64,000 bases of DNA from Camelus bactrianus. Its lineage: Eukaryota; Chordata; Mammalia; Artiodactyla; Camelidae. A model generated the notes under the pieces. That model was not told the DNA's origin and made no database searches. It saw only the letters and a list, made by a program, of their open reading frames with translations. A program made the translations under genes and the position numbers. Location: the NCBI RefSeq assembly GCF_048773025.1, contig NC_133546.1, positions 65,495,001-65,559,000 on the forward strand, in the 5' to 3' direction. This document shows positions 1 to 10,564 of this stretch, piece after piece. Each line of letters starts with the position of its first letter. Within the stretch, counting starts at the first letter, position 1.

Positions 1-676
1 CTGGATGATTCACACATTGCTGATGGGAATGCAAAATGCTACAGCCACTCTGGAAAACCACCTGGCAGTTCCTTAAGAAGCTAAACATGAATGACCTTAC
101 AAACCAGCAACTGCATTCCTGGGTATTTATCCCAGAGGAATGAGGACTTCATGTCCACATAAAAAACCTGTACATGAATATTAAGAGCAGCTTTATTTGC
201 AATAGCCAAAACCTGGAAACACATGCTATTCAAAGAGTGAATGATTAAACAAACTGTGCTATATCCAGACCATGGAAAGCCAGCCAGCAATAAAAATGAA
301 CAAGTTATTGACACACACACAAGCTGGCGGGATCTCCAGAGAATTATGCTGTGAAAAAAAGTCAATCTCAAAAGGTCATATACTTTATTATTCCATTTAC
401 ATATCATTCCTTAAATGATGAAGTGACAGAAATGAGTACTGGTTGTCTGGAGGAAGTGTGTGTGGCTCTAAATGGACAATGGGAAGAATCCCTGCGGTGA
501 TCAAAATGTTCTGTATCTTCATTGTATCAATGTCAATATACTGGTTGTAATGTTGTGCTCTAGGTTTTTGGGTGAAGGGAACACAAGACCTCTCTGTATT
601 ATTTCTTACAACTGCATGCGAGTCCACAATTATCTCAAAGCAAAACATTTAATTTAAAAATAAAGTTAAAAATAAT
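1..676 (+). mobile_element. L1M LINE, 3' end (left part outside window)
   Basis: This is the end of L1 ORF2 and the 3' UTR in sense orientation. It opens with the conserved region (gctgatgggaatgcaaaatg, then agccactctggaaaacc) found near the ORF2 C-terminus. It continues through the usual wording for cloned-model positions (agcagctttatttgcaatag) and ends in an L1M-type tail with the word gacctctctgtatta before an A-rich end at about 650-676. The ORF2 frame is broken many times, so this is an old inactive copy. The subfamily (L1MA to L1MC) is not resolved by eye. The element starts left of the window. Confidence 0.85.
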
Positions 677-677
677 T

Positions 678-1000
678 CAGGCTGTTGGATGGAGAATGGA
701 CTGTAGGACAAAAAGAATATCCATCAGAAGGTAAATATAGTAATCCAGGAGAGAGACAAAGTTAACATGGACTACGGGTAGTGATGGTAGAAATGAAGGA
801 TACTGAATGGACTCAAGAGATGGTTTATTGCTGAGCCAACAGACCTGCTATATATTTGTATAGGGGAGTGGAGTGGGTAAGACAGGAATAAAGGATAACC
901 CTTAGAAATGCAAAATGAGATCAATGAGATAATAGATAGGAAATATAATTTGGGTGAAAATAAAGAAAATAATTGAAGGGAACATGAGACAAGGAGAATG
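678..1000 (-). mobile_element. L2 LINE fragment, antisense
   Basis: The words gatggagaatggactgtagg, tagtaatccaggagagagac and atggactacgggtagtgatgg match the antisense of the L2 ORF2 region just upstream of its 3' UTR. The match fades after about 870 and the right boundary is a guess. The copy is old and non-coding. It abuts the A-rich tail of the preceding L1. Confidence 0.6.
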
Positions 1001-1715
1001 TGTAGTGGTTACCTTGCATGCCTTGAAAGTCTACTGAAAATATAGTGTGGATATAAATAACTAATGAAGATGAGAGTTATATTAATGGTGTATTTGAATT
1101 AATTAACTAATAAATGGGGAATTTCTGGACATTCAGGAGTGGGTAGCTAAAATGGCATAGAAATGAAAGGATGAGGATACTAAAGATGAGAAGGTCAAGG
1201 ACTGTGAAGCCAGAGGAAGGCTAACACTCATGGATATTGGGGTCACCCAGAATGGTGGCATGGCTTGAGGTGAAGAATGACATGACACAATTGCCAAACA
1301 CAGAGTTTATGACTGGGAAGTAAGAAGTTGAGAGCAAAAATGAAGGCTACAATGTATTATAAACGAGGGTGCAGGAGTTGTTGAAGGAAGATGGGGGCAC
1401 ATAAGTCTGTAAATGGCATTGCGGATCTTCAGACTCTGACTTCCAAAGTAAGCTGGGGGTGATAGAGTCAATAGGAATGTCAATTAGCAGTAGAATCCTC
1501 AAGGGAGCCAGGTTTTAGGGAGGGCAAAGATGGATTGCTTGGTGTAGATGATAAGAATGTTAAGAAGTGTGTTTATCAGCAAGCAAGTATTTTATAGGAT
1601 GTGTGTGAAGATTGGTGAGAAAAATTCGAATCGGGGAGAGGAATTATTTAAAGCTTCCATGGTTATAAAAATTATAAGAAAAATGATTGGATATGTTTAT
1701 GTACTGTGAAAGATA
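1001..1715. other. Unidentified purine-rich stretch
   Basis: No open frame and no repeat I can name with confidence. The plus strand is rich in A and G with many agg/gga words, much like the neighbouring antisense L2, so part of it may be a further decayed antisense LINE. Confidence 0.3.
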
Positions 1716-2148
1716 TCAAAATGAATACAACAGATATCCAGTCCTTAGGTAACTAAAGGGAGATAAGACAAACAGCCATTCACTATAAAGGGGTCCAGTG
1801 AGATTCCTCCCCTGTCCCACGCAGGGCACATTCGTGCATGATATACTTACATGTTCTTCACTATTAGAAGGCTCCTTGCTGGTGGGTTTTACCTTCTTTA
1901 TTATGTTAATATGGTTGAAGAGCCCTTGTGTTGTCATGGGAATGGTGGGATATTTTCATTTTGACAGAGAGGGAGGTCATACTGCTGGGTAATACCTTCA
2001 GTGTATCCACAGTGAACTCCTTCTGCGATGTGAAACTATCCTTGATACTCAGCCAGAAACCACCCTTGGCAGAGGTAGAATAGTGTTCTGAGTACTGAAC
2101 TACCTCAAAGCCTTTTGGAAGTAGTCTGAGTATAAATTCTTTAAACAA
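1716..2148 (-). pseudogene. Possible broken exon, minus strand
   Basis: Two minus-strand reading frames overlap at 1906-1937: 80 residues (1906-2148) and 73 residues (1716-1937). The first contains the protein-like words KGFEVVQYSEHYSTSAKGG and SQKEFTVDTLKVLPSS; the second has KKVKPTSKEPSNSEEH. Just after EEH the minus strand reads CAT|GTAAGT, a strong splice-donor match (GTAAGT is the complement of 1845-1850). A weak acceptor (AAAG) lies near 2139. One reading is a former exon of about 288 bases with a frame break near 1920. I do not recognise the protein, and both frames could be chance. Confidence 0.25.
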
Positions 2149-2869
2149 ATTAATTAATTGAATAGTAGATAGTTTATTTCAGTGCTCTTATTTTCATTCC
2201 CAAGTTTTACAAAAAAAGATCTGTCTCAAAAAGAAATTAAGGTGTATTTCATTACCAGATTCAGAGTCTATGTCAACCAGGTCTAGGTTGGAACTCTTGG
2301 TAATAAGCTGTAAGTGGGGAGGGGAAACACACTTTTGCCAAAGTCAAACTCTGCAGTGGACAGATTTCATTTGTCATACAACTCATCTGCGGCTTGCCAT
2401 AGGACAAAAAAACTCTTTTGAGATCAATTTCCAAAGGCTTTGTGTTTGACAACTGAAAGCTTTGACTTAGGTCAGAATCTTACATTCTTGGGAAAAAATA
2501 TAAAGACAGATGCTTTTATATGAAGTTCAACTTTGTGGAATGATCTTGTGGTGTAGGGAGTTTACTAATCTATTTCTGATGACAGTATTTCTCCCATTGT
2601 AATTTTCCTAAGATAAATATTGCTCTGTATACAGCTATTCAGAATATAGTTGCTTGAAAACTGGGTTTGATAGCCTAAAGAGGGAGAGTAGGTTATGGTC
2701 AAATACAAAGATAGTAGCAAATTCCCGGTCAATACTGCGTGAACTAAAATCTAACTTGTGTATGAGGCATAATATATTTCTAGATATCTCATAATTAAGC
2801 TGTGTTTTCATATATGAGATACCAGATTCAGACTGATTCTTTCATTTATAATTGACAGCATATTTCCTT
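2149..2869. other. No recognisable feature
   Basis: AT-rich sequence without a convincing frame or named repeat. Confidence 0.5.
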
Positions 2870-3225
2870 CCAAAATGATTACCTACCTACCTTGCAGTCT
2901 TGTGTGACCATGTGATTTGATTCTGGCCAATATGATGCATATTTGGTATATGCAATTTTTGGCAAGTGTCATTAAAGGATATCATTTTTCTATTTTCTCC
3001 CTTCTGCTCTCTGATCCCTCCTGTTGTCTATGTAGACCTATGAAGATTAAAAGCAGTCATCTTGAACCACAGGTTGCCTTAAGACCATACGATGTGGAAC
3101 AAAAAGATGAAGCCTGGCTTGTTGACACTGCAGAGTACTATTCCATCCCTGGGATACTTATCTGCCAAATAAATAGAAAAATCAAATACATTGTTTAAAC
3201 TAATATTGTCTTGGGTCTTGCCAAA
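2870..3225 (+). mobile_element. Solo LTR fossil, MLT1 type (ERVL-MaLR)
   Basis: The layout is that of an MLT1 LTR: an early cttgcagtcttgtgtgacca and ttctggccaatatgatg, a central pyrimidine-rich tctcccttctgctctc, a region rich in gaagcctgg words, and a tail with aaataaatag followed by a decayed form of the taagccactg...ttttgggt end (taatattgtcttgggtctt). No internal retroviral part is attached. It is strongly diverged, which fits an insertion early in placental evolution. It is broken and non-coding. Confidence 0.6.
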
Positions 3226-4029
3226 GGTGAAATTACCCTAAGAGATATTCTAGCAGGAAGTTCTGTTTGTAGGGTTCTTTACCCTCTGTGGTATCCATTT
3301 CATCTTGGCACCTTTGTCCTGCCAAATTTTAAAATGCAGGCACTTCCAGTGAAGCCCTCTCAACACTTTTTCCTCCCATAGAATCTTCCAGGAAAGTCAA
3401 GTATCCATTTTCATGAAGGTCACATTCCAGGAGTTACTGTGTACAGGTCCATGATGCATTTGAATCCATGGATTTCCATGTGATGGCTTGAGGCAGTGTG
3501 AGAAGGCAACTAGATCCACTAAGCACTCTCTTCTTGACTGACAAATCCAGTGAAGAAGACTCTCACTCTCATCCTCATCAATTTCTAGACATATCTGGTC
3601 AGAAGCTGAGTGAAAGACTAAGAAAGGCAGAACTCACATTCTTATCTCTTAGCAAGTGTTGCATGAACAACAGTCAACCACCTCTCTTTGGAAGGTGTGG
3701 GTCCTTACTGCCTGTTGTTCTCGTCTCTGAGGTCTCAGCTTAAACTCTGAGATCATATGGATAGACTCCTTGAATATTCTAATATATGAGTACATGCAAA
3801 CATGGTGCTGGGGTCCTATAAATTGATAGATGTATCAGTGGAGATTCACTATTAAAGATTGATCACCTGATGCCTTGGAGTTTTAAGTGCTTTAGACTTA
3901 TGATACTTCACAGATTCTACTGTGTTTGTTCCTCGTATCAATACCAGGGCTTAAGAAGCACCACATTTTTAAAGTTGAGAAAACTCAGTTTGAGTAATTA
4001 AGTAGGAAAAATAAGACCAAAATCAAGAC
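3226..4029. other. No recognisable feature
   Basis: Apparently unique sequence. A plus-strand frame of 81 codons at 3498-3743 has no recognisable domain and is the length expected by chance. Confidence 0.45.
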
Positions 4030-4562
4030 CTTTTATTGCCAGATTTAGATGACTTCCCACTCTGTTTCTGATAACAGATGATTGTCACCGAGAAAGACAT
4101 TAATAGAATGATCTACAGGAGGATTAGTGTTTGAAAACCAGGCAGTTGGAGATGGAAGGCAGGAAAGTTCACTTGGATATCCAAGGTCAACTGGAACATC
4201 CAAGGACAAGGGGAAGGATACAGGCAAGTTTTCCAAGCTAACTAAATGTACTGCAGGCTGGTTTTGCGTTTTCATAATATCTGAGAAACTTAATGATAAA
4301 ACATCCTGAAAGTATATGAAGGAATGGGATCGAGATGCATGTATCATTATGAAAGGCACTGTTTAGATTGTTTCCTGGGTTTCTTCTTCTGAGTATAGCA
4401 TCTCACTGATGTTCCCACAGATCTGCCATACAAGCACTCTGGCAGTTTCTAACAAAGATATCCGAAGGATTCCTGGAATATTTTCAGGGCTTCTATGATG
4501 CCCAATGGTAATTTCTCCAACTTTACATCTATGTCATAGTGGTTCACATTTTTTATCTATAA
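4030..4562 (-). pseudogene. Possible broken terminal exon, minus strand
   Basis: Read on the minus strand, a pyrimidine run ending in atag (complement of 4557-4569) is a good splice acceptor. The bases after it open with the protein-like IKNVNHYDIDVKLEKLPLG. A second frame carries ILRISLLETARVLVWQICG, then a stop. The same frame reopens for 104 residues (4045-4359) and ends in LLSETEWEVI. An AATAAA (complement of 4032-4037) lies 8 bases beyond that stop. The order acceptor, coding-like text, stop, poly(A) signal is what a last exon looks like. At least one frame change and one internal stop would make it a pseudogene. I do not recognise the protein; chance remains possible. Confidence 0.3.
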
Positions 4563-5748
4563 AAAAAAAGTAAGTGTTTTAATTATTTAATAATAATACT
4601 TAATATATTTTAGGTAAAACACCTCAGAGTAACAAAAATCAGAAGTAGTTATTCAGTCACTTCTGAATCATGAAAATTTGACTGGACAGAATATTTTTAT
4701 GAGACTATATTCAACTATTCTCATTTTATTTTACCTCAGTAAAACAAACTACTTAAAATTTTACATGTTCCCTTTATCAGACACCAGTATACAAATTTGA
4801 GCAGAACAGAAAAGGTTCGAATTTAGTTTATTTTTATATTGAAACCCTGTAGACCAATTTCACAGCCATATTATGATTTAAATGTGGAGTTGATGTTACT
4901 AAACTTCTAGAATGTTCTGAAAGTGAAAGTGAGGTTTTTCTGCAGGAAAGGGAAAACAAAAACTGAGAGTGGATTTAAACATCAAAATGCACAAGAAGAG
5001 GCTGTTTAAGAAGCATATCCAATTACTGTCAGTTTTCTATATGAATTCTGTAATGATGGCATTATGGTCAGGAATCAACTAATGCAAATAGACAGTACGC
5101 ATGAACTAGAGATTATACTGCATAAAGAATGGAAGCAGTGTCTGTCATCCTGCATCCAGCAGTGTTGGAACCCCAGGCACAGATTGCTCTCTTAGACTTT
5201 GTCTGGATTCTTGCACTTCAATAGAGGGGTGATGGAAAGAGAAAGGGGAGGCTCGGGTGGTCCCCAAGCAACAGGTAGAGAGCCCAAGGGTCCCTGGTAG
5301 CAGAGGACACAGCTGGATTAAGTGGTCCTATACAAAAGCGACACTATTACAATAAAGCTTGTACCTGTTTACACTTCAGTCCATTCCAAACCAGTTAACA
5401 GCCATGTGGCCACCAGCTCAGACTGGAAAAATTGTATTGACAATGGTTGCTTAAAATCATCTTAAAATCATGTTTAAAAACATTTGTTTCTGATCTGTTC
5501 TGTCCTCATCCCTGGTTCCCAGCCATACATTAAATTTTCTCTTAACCTCTGGATCTTCCCCAAAGAGTGATTTGACTTGCATTATGCCATGCTCCTTGTT
5601 GTCTCATGATGTCTTAAATAGGAACTTTTATTTTAGTCCTGACCACATGGACCTAAACATGGACATTGGCCATTTGATAGTGCCCTGGCTGGCTCAACTT
5701 AATCCTACCTCCAACTTCCACCCTCCCACACCATAACATGCTGTACAA
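4563..5748. other. No recognisable feature
   Basis: Apparently unique. A slightly GC-richer patch at about 5120-5420 has no open frame and matches no repeat I know. Confidence 0.45.
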
Positions 5749-5770
5749 TGACTGTCCCTGAGGACAGTCA
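5749..5770. repeat. Perfect short hairpin
   Basis: The 9-base arms TGACTGTCC and GGACAGTCA are exact complements around a CTGA loop. There is no T-run afterwards and no gene nearby, so neither a terminator nor a small-RNA role is supported. Confidence 0.7.
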
Positions 5771-6789
5771 CTATTGTGATTCAAAAATAACCCAATCTTC
5801 AACTGTTTGGCATACTTGTTCATTGTTTTCTAGTGCAAATTTTGTCTAAAGACACCTGTCTTCATGTTTCTGAGAATGTGTGTTGTAAACACATACCCTC
5901 ACACACATATGAAAATACTTCATGCCTTGTAAATCCAAAGGAAAACAAATTAACTCACTATAATTATAAACAAATAATTCGGGGATGGTTTGTTATGTTA
6001 TAATTAGGGCTTAGTGCATCATCCCAAACTGGGACAGTTATAACATCCTGCTCTAACAGATGTCAAAATTCCAAATTTGCATTTGAAATGGTTACATTAA
6101 AGTTAGAGTCATCCTTATATGAAACGTGTATTGTCATTCTCAACAGCAAGTTCAGCATTCTCATATAGTGAGCTACAGTGCTTGTTTCTGAATTCAGTTT
6201 TCTTTATACAAACAGTAGAAGGTTCATGGTGGGCATGGGTTTGGAAAGTAACTAGTTACTACTCTCTTCCCAATACTTGGGAGTAAAATAGAATATTAGG
6301 AAAAATATATTTTAGATCACTAAACACCATTTCTTTCAAAAATGATATGTAATATATTAACGTAGTATATTAACATTTTTAACTCATTTCCCAAATGGAC
6401 AGACTAAATGAAAGAAATATCCCATTACTGTTATAAAATAGCTTACTATCAAGTGAAGAGAGTAGAATAGTGTGTATAAAAATCAAGAAACCAAGGGTAA
6501 CCCAGCATTTTTACATGTGAATAAGCTTAACTAAATGCTGCAAAAAGTTATGAGCTGAGTTATGTTGGGAGATTCTCAGCTATTTCAAGCCCACAATTAA
6601 GGCTTTAGATCTATTTTGAAAGACATACATTTTCATTTACAGCATAATTTCATCGCCATGGAAAGACATAACTTTAAAAAAAATTTCTAATGAGGTTAAA
6701 AATTAAGAAGAAAATAATTAATTGTTGGTGGGTTTTTCTAATAGATACTCCTTCTGAGAAACTAAATAAAAATGAAAATACACCGGCAA
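5771..6789. other. No named feature; mostly unique
   Basis: AT-rich and without a meaningful frame. The part at about 5980-6200 reads like non-repetitive sequence with homeodomain-like TAAT cores, but nothing distinguishes it as an element. Confidence 0.4.
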
Positions 6790-6960
6790 GAGTTGAACAA
6801 ACATGAATATGCATTCTTGAATCTCTGTGACCTTGGACAAATGAGATGGTCTCTTTGACACTTAGTCTTCTAATCTGTTAAGAGAAATTAACTCTGATCT
6901 AGGAAAATTATATAAAAACATAATTATGACTTAATGAAATAATATTTTAAAAGTCCTACA
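6790..6960 (+). mobile_element. MIR SINE
   Basis: The core wording tctgtgaccttggacaaat...cacttagtcttctaatctgt is the central MIR region (gtgaccttgggcaagt ... cctcagtttcctcatctgt) in sense orientation. It is old, diverged and without clear ends. Confidence 0.65.
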
Positions 6961-6969
6961 TCTGTAGCT

Positions 6970-7110
6970 AGATACCGTATATTTCTTTTTCTCCTCCCTG
7001 CATAACCCTGTTGTGTATGCAATTGTTTACGTGCTGGTCTTCTCTGATAGACTATATGTGCTGAGAGACCAGAAGCTCTGTATTGTGTAAATATCTGAAG
7101 AGTCTGCATA
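6970..7110 (+). mobile_element. Possible L2 3' end
   Basis: A pyrimidine-rich start (tttttctcctccctgc) followed by gatagactatatgtgctgag and agaagctctgtattgtgt resembles the L2 tail (actagaatgtaagctcc...). The match is weak, and it directly follows a MIR. Confidence 0.3.
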
Positions 7111-8689
7111 ATTTCTGAAACATAAGAAAAACTTACTAAGTACTATTTGATAAGTTATTGATTCATATAGCACAAAAGTTGAAATTGCTTAAAAGATAAT
7201 ATATGTCTTACACAGAAAAAGCCATCATTCACATTATTAAGAGTAATAAAGAAAAATCTCTATTCAGTTGCATATATAATAATTTTATGAAACAAAAACT
7301 TTTTTTAAGTTAGCTAATATAAAGCTACAGTTAGATTCTATTTTATTTTGCAATTTTCTAAGAATTAGTTCAGGAGGAATATTTTCAGTAATGGGCACAT
7401 AAAAATAATAGTCTTTGGGATCTCATAATAGTTTTTATATTGTTGATCTTGGCCAATTTTATATATAATAACAAAGTCAAATGACAATAGCATTAATTAA
7501 AGGTGTGTTAGACATCTAAGTACCTAACAAATGGCCCCCCAAATAAGAAGATGCTGTGAGAGTAAGAAATAATTCACATATTTAGATAAATAATTCTTAG
7601 TTTGATATATTGTTTATATAAGATTTAAAAATATTGTGAAGAAAATGACTTGAACATTCTTGTCATGGAAACAATTTGAGCAGAAAGTAAATAGGAAGAG
7701 ATACATGCAGATCTCCTGTTAATCTTAACCCCTAGGATTTGAGTTGGGATTCATACCTGCATGTCACATAAACTTGTTCATGTGCAAACCCAAGAAATCA
7801 GACATATAATTATAAAAATGAATACAGGATAACCAACTCTTTAAAAAGCATGTGGTTTAAAAGAAGACAATTTAACATTCAAGAAATATGAATTCATTGC
7901 TTATTTATTAAAACCTAAGTAAAGAACTAATTCCTCAGCATACAATAGTAAATGCAATAGCTTGTGTCCCTCCAATAATTTGCCTTAGATTGTGTTAACT
8001 AAGTGCTATATCGTTGAACAAAACTTTTTTTTTTTCTGTGAGTTACGTGCTATGAGAAAAGAACAATCACAGGTTTAAAAGAGTCAGGGAGAAAAAAAGG
8101 AATGCCCAGGATTAAAAGCACACAAGTTGAGTTTAAAGCTTTGATGGTGAGTGTGATGACTAGGGGAAACCCAACAATTATCACCCTTCTTCTATCCCTG
8201 AGTTCAAAGCCAATGGAAAGTTAAGACAAACATGCACACAGACAAGGAACCATGATACTAGCTTCATTAGAGATAAAAGCTGATTTTCAAGAACATTGCT
8301 TATATTTTCCATTTAGTAAAGTATCTCACAATTAAAAACATTAATAATCTAATTGGAGCAATTTAACCAGGGCTTTGCCTGGGACCAAAGGAGTTCCTAG
8401 GGCATAGGACATTGAGTATTGCAACTAGCATTCAACTGAGGGGGTCCATACTTTCAGTTGCATTGTCATGGATGCCCCCATGACAACCTTAGGGTTGGGG
8501 TTTGAAGGTAGTACTATTCTTCATAACGTAGCTTCCCTTTGAAGAAGACTTTCAGCTCAGCACAACCTTCCAAGGCAGGATGCTCTGGGGAAGAGTTTAG
8601 TCTCTGATCAACTCCTCTTATTAGGTAGCCTACCCTACATCCACCCTTTCTCTATGACAATTTGTTGTTTGTTTTTAATAGAATAACTT
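7111..8689. other. No recognisable feature
   Basis: AT-rich, no frame above chance and no repeat I can name. Confidence 0.45.
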
Positions 8690-8885
8690 TATATTCAAAT
8701 AATATAAATTTTTTCATTTACAGTAAAACATTTACTCTTTCAAACTCTTGTGTTTTTTCCCTTCTCCCCACCAGACTGAAGCTTCCACACGGAGAGGGAT
8801 CATGACTGGTCACCACTGAGTACCAGGGAATCTAGTGTTGAGTAGGTACCTAATAACTATGTGTGAAGGAATGTGTGAATGAAGC
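8690..8885 (+). mobile_element. L2 LINE 3' end
   Basis: The best-preserved part is cttctccccaccagactgaag through tgagtaggtacctaataac to gtgtgaatgaa. It follows the L2 terminal sequence (ccccactagactgtaagctc ... agtaggtgctcaataaat ... gaatgaatga) in sense orientation. It is old and non-coding. Confidence 0.75.
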
Positions 8886-9154
8886 AATATGTAAAACTAA
8901 ATCATGCAGGGGAGCAGTGTGGATTAAATGCACCACTTCCTCAAGACAATTTTGAACAGGCCCTAGGCTCTGGGTCAGCTGGTATGTTTCTGGTTCTTCC
9001 TCATTCTCAGCCCAAACCTGGGATCGCCAAAAAGGCTTTAGCATTACTACTACTTCTGTTCTACCATTCAGGCAGGGGCAGGGTCCAATTTCTACCAGCC
9101 TTGCTCACCATGCTCTAGAAAAAGAAGAAATGATATTTGGCTTGTTAATTGTCT

Positions 9155-9300
9155 TCTATAAGAGATAGCTCTTAGACTTAACATGGAAATAATATCTACT
9201 TCATTGAGTTCTTGAGGATATTAAATTAGATAATACAATTAAAGCAAGGAGCCCAGTGTTGGAAAAGATAAGTGCTTGATGTTATTAACAAAAGCAGCAA
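9155..9300 (+). mobile_element. MIR SINE, 3' half
   Basis: The series aataatatctacttcattgag, ttcttgaggatattaaatt and gataagtgcttgatgttatt matches the MIR part after the central core (ataatagtacctacctcata ... gaggattaaatgagt ... gcgctcaataaatgttag). Confidence 0.75.
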
Positions 9301-9389
9301 ATAATTTGATTTGAATGGTTTTTGTTGATGTTTCTATGGCAAAATGTGAGAGTCTTCAAGTTCCTGAAAGCTGCTTTAAACTTTCTCAG

Positions 9390-9545
9390 AGATGCATTTA
9401 TCGATGCATTTACTTATATATTCTTTACTGAATATTTATACATGACGACCTCTTTTATTCTTCCTTGGCACAGAAAACAATGATTGAAAAAGACTGAATT
9501 GTTGCCCTCCAAGAACTATTAGTCTAATGAGTCTTGAATTAATAT
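9390..9545 (-). mobile_element. L2 LINE 3' end, antisense
   Basis: The plus strand reads as the reverse of an L2 tail: tttactgaatatttatacat, ttccttggcacagaaaacaatg, ttgttgccctccaagaact and tattagtctaatgag. It is old and fragmentary. Confidence 0.6.
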
Positions 9546-9889
9546 AGATTTAACATCTTAAATAAGAAAGAGAAGATTGCAGGAAAAGCTACAGTAATAA
9601 CTGTAAATGTAACACTTTGAAGTGAAGAGGAGGAGCTAGCTAAAGAAAGTAGGCAACAACTTTCAATGAAGTGATTGATAATATGATGGAAGTTCGAGGT
9701 TCACAAAAGGAGTAGAAATTACTGAAAGGTGAGGACAATTCTATTGAAATATGCATGCAAGGTAAATTCCTTTTATACCATGTGAATGCCCCCTCTCTAT
9801 CATAATTAACCATTGTGCATTCACTTTTAAGTGCTCTGTTCAAGTAAAGGGTATGAGTTTTAAAAAAATGTCATCATTGTGGAAGGGGT
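9546..9889. other. No recognisable feature
   Basis: Could be a further decayed part of the antisense L2 to its left. Nothing else stands out. Confidence 0.4.
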
Positions 9890-9990
9890 CATCTGAGTCC
9901 TTTTGTAGTAAATCAGATGTGTGATCTTGGCCAAGCTTCCTGAGCATCATTTTTCTCTTTTATAAAAGGAGGGAACAGAAAGGCCCAATT
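9890..9990 (+). mobile_element. MIR SINE core
   Basis: gtgtgatcttggccaagctt, then cctgagcatcatttttctct and ataaaaggagggaac, is the MIR central region in sense orientation. Only this core is visible. Confidence 0.65.
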
Positions 9991-10189
9991 AAGCTATAAA
10001 ATTTGGTTCCCAGGTCAGGCAAATAACGTACAACTCGACATCACTGTAATCATCTCACAGAGGAAGAAAACACCTCTGTTTCCAAAACTTGGTTCAGGTG
10101 TCCAGACTAATGAAGCCACATGTGCACCAAGAAATATTTAAAGATTCTTACTTATATAATGGGAGATTTCTAGGGAGACTGCGGTTATC

Positions 10190-10560
10190 TTCCGAACAGG
10201 ATTGAAAATGGCTGAAAGAAAGGAGCAATTGGCTTGAGGTTGTACGGTGGTGAGACAGAGGCTACAATGAACGTTTTCAAATGCACCAACATTACGAAGT
10301 TTGAACCCCCCACCGGGGCCAAAGGAGGGAGCACCTGGACTTCCTTACTGTGCCCAGATGCGGGGCAGTCGGGGAAGGTGGAAAGGAAGCACCTGAAAGC
10401 TCTCTGCAATCACACAGCAAAAATGGAGCCAGGCTCTGCCACAGACCTGCAGACCAGAGGCTTCTCTGCATCAGCACCAAACCCAGCCACCTTCTAGGCT
10501 GGTCTTCCTGAGATGATGGAAATGCATTCATAGAGCGGTGCTGAAACTTCAGGCTCTTTT
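10190..10560. other. GC-richer unique patch with open frames on both strands
   Basis: This is one of the few GC-richer patches of the window. The plus strand is open for 87 codons (10234-10497, with EPPTGAKGGSTWTSLLCPDA) and the minus strand for 74 and 90 codons in two frames. Openness on both strands mostly reflects lack of A+T-rich stop codons. I see no domain, splice sites, Kozak start or poly(A) signal that would favour one strand. It may be a non-coding RNA exon, an old pseudogene or nothing. Confidence 0.3.
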
Positions 10561-10564
10561 GCAA

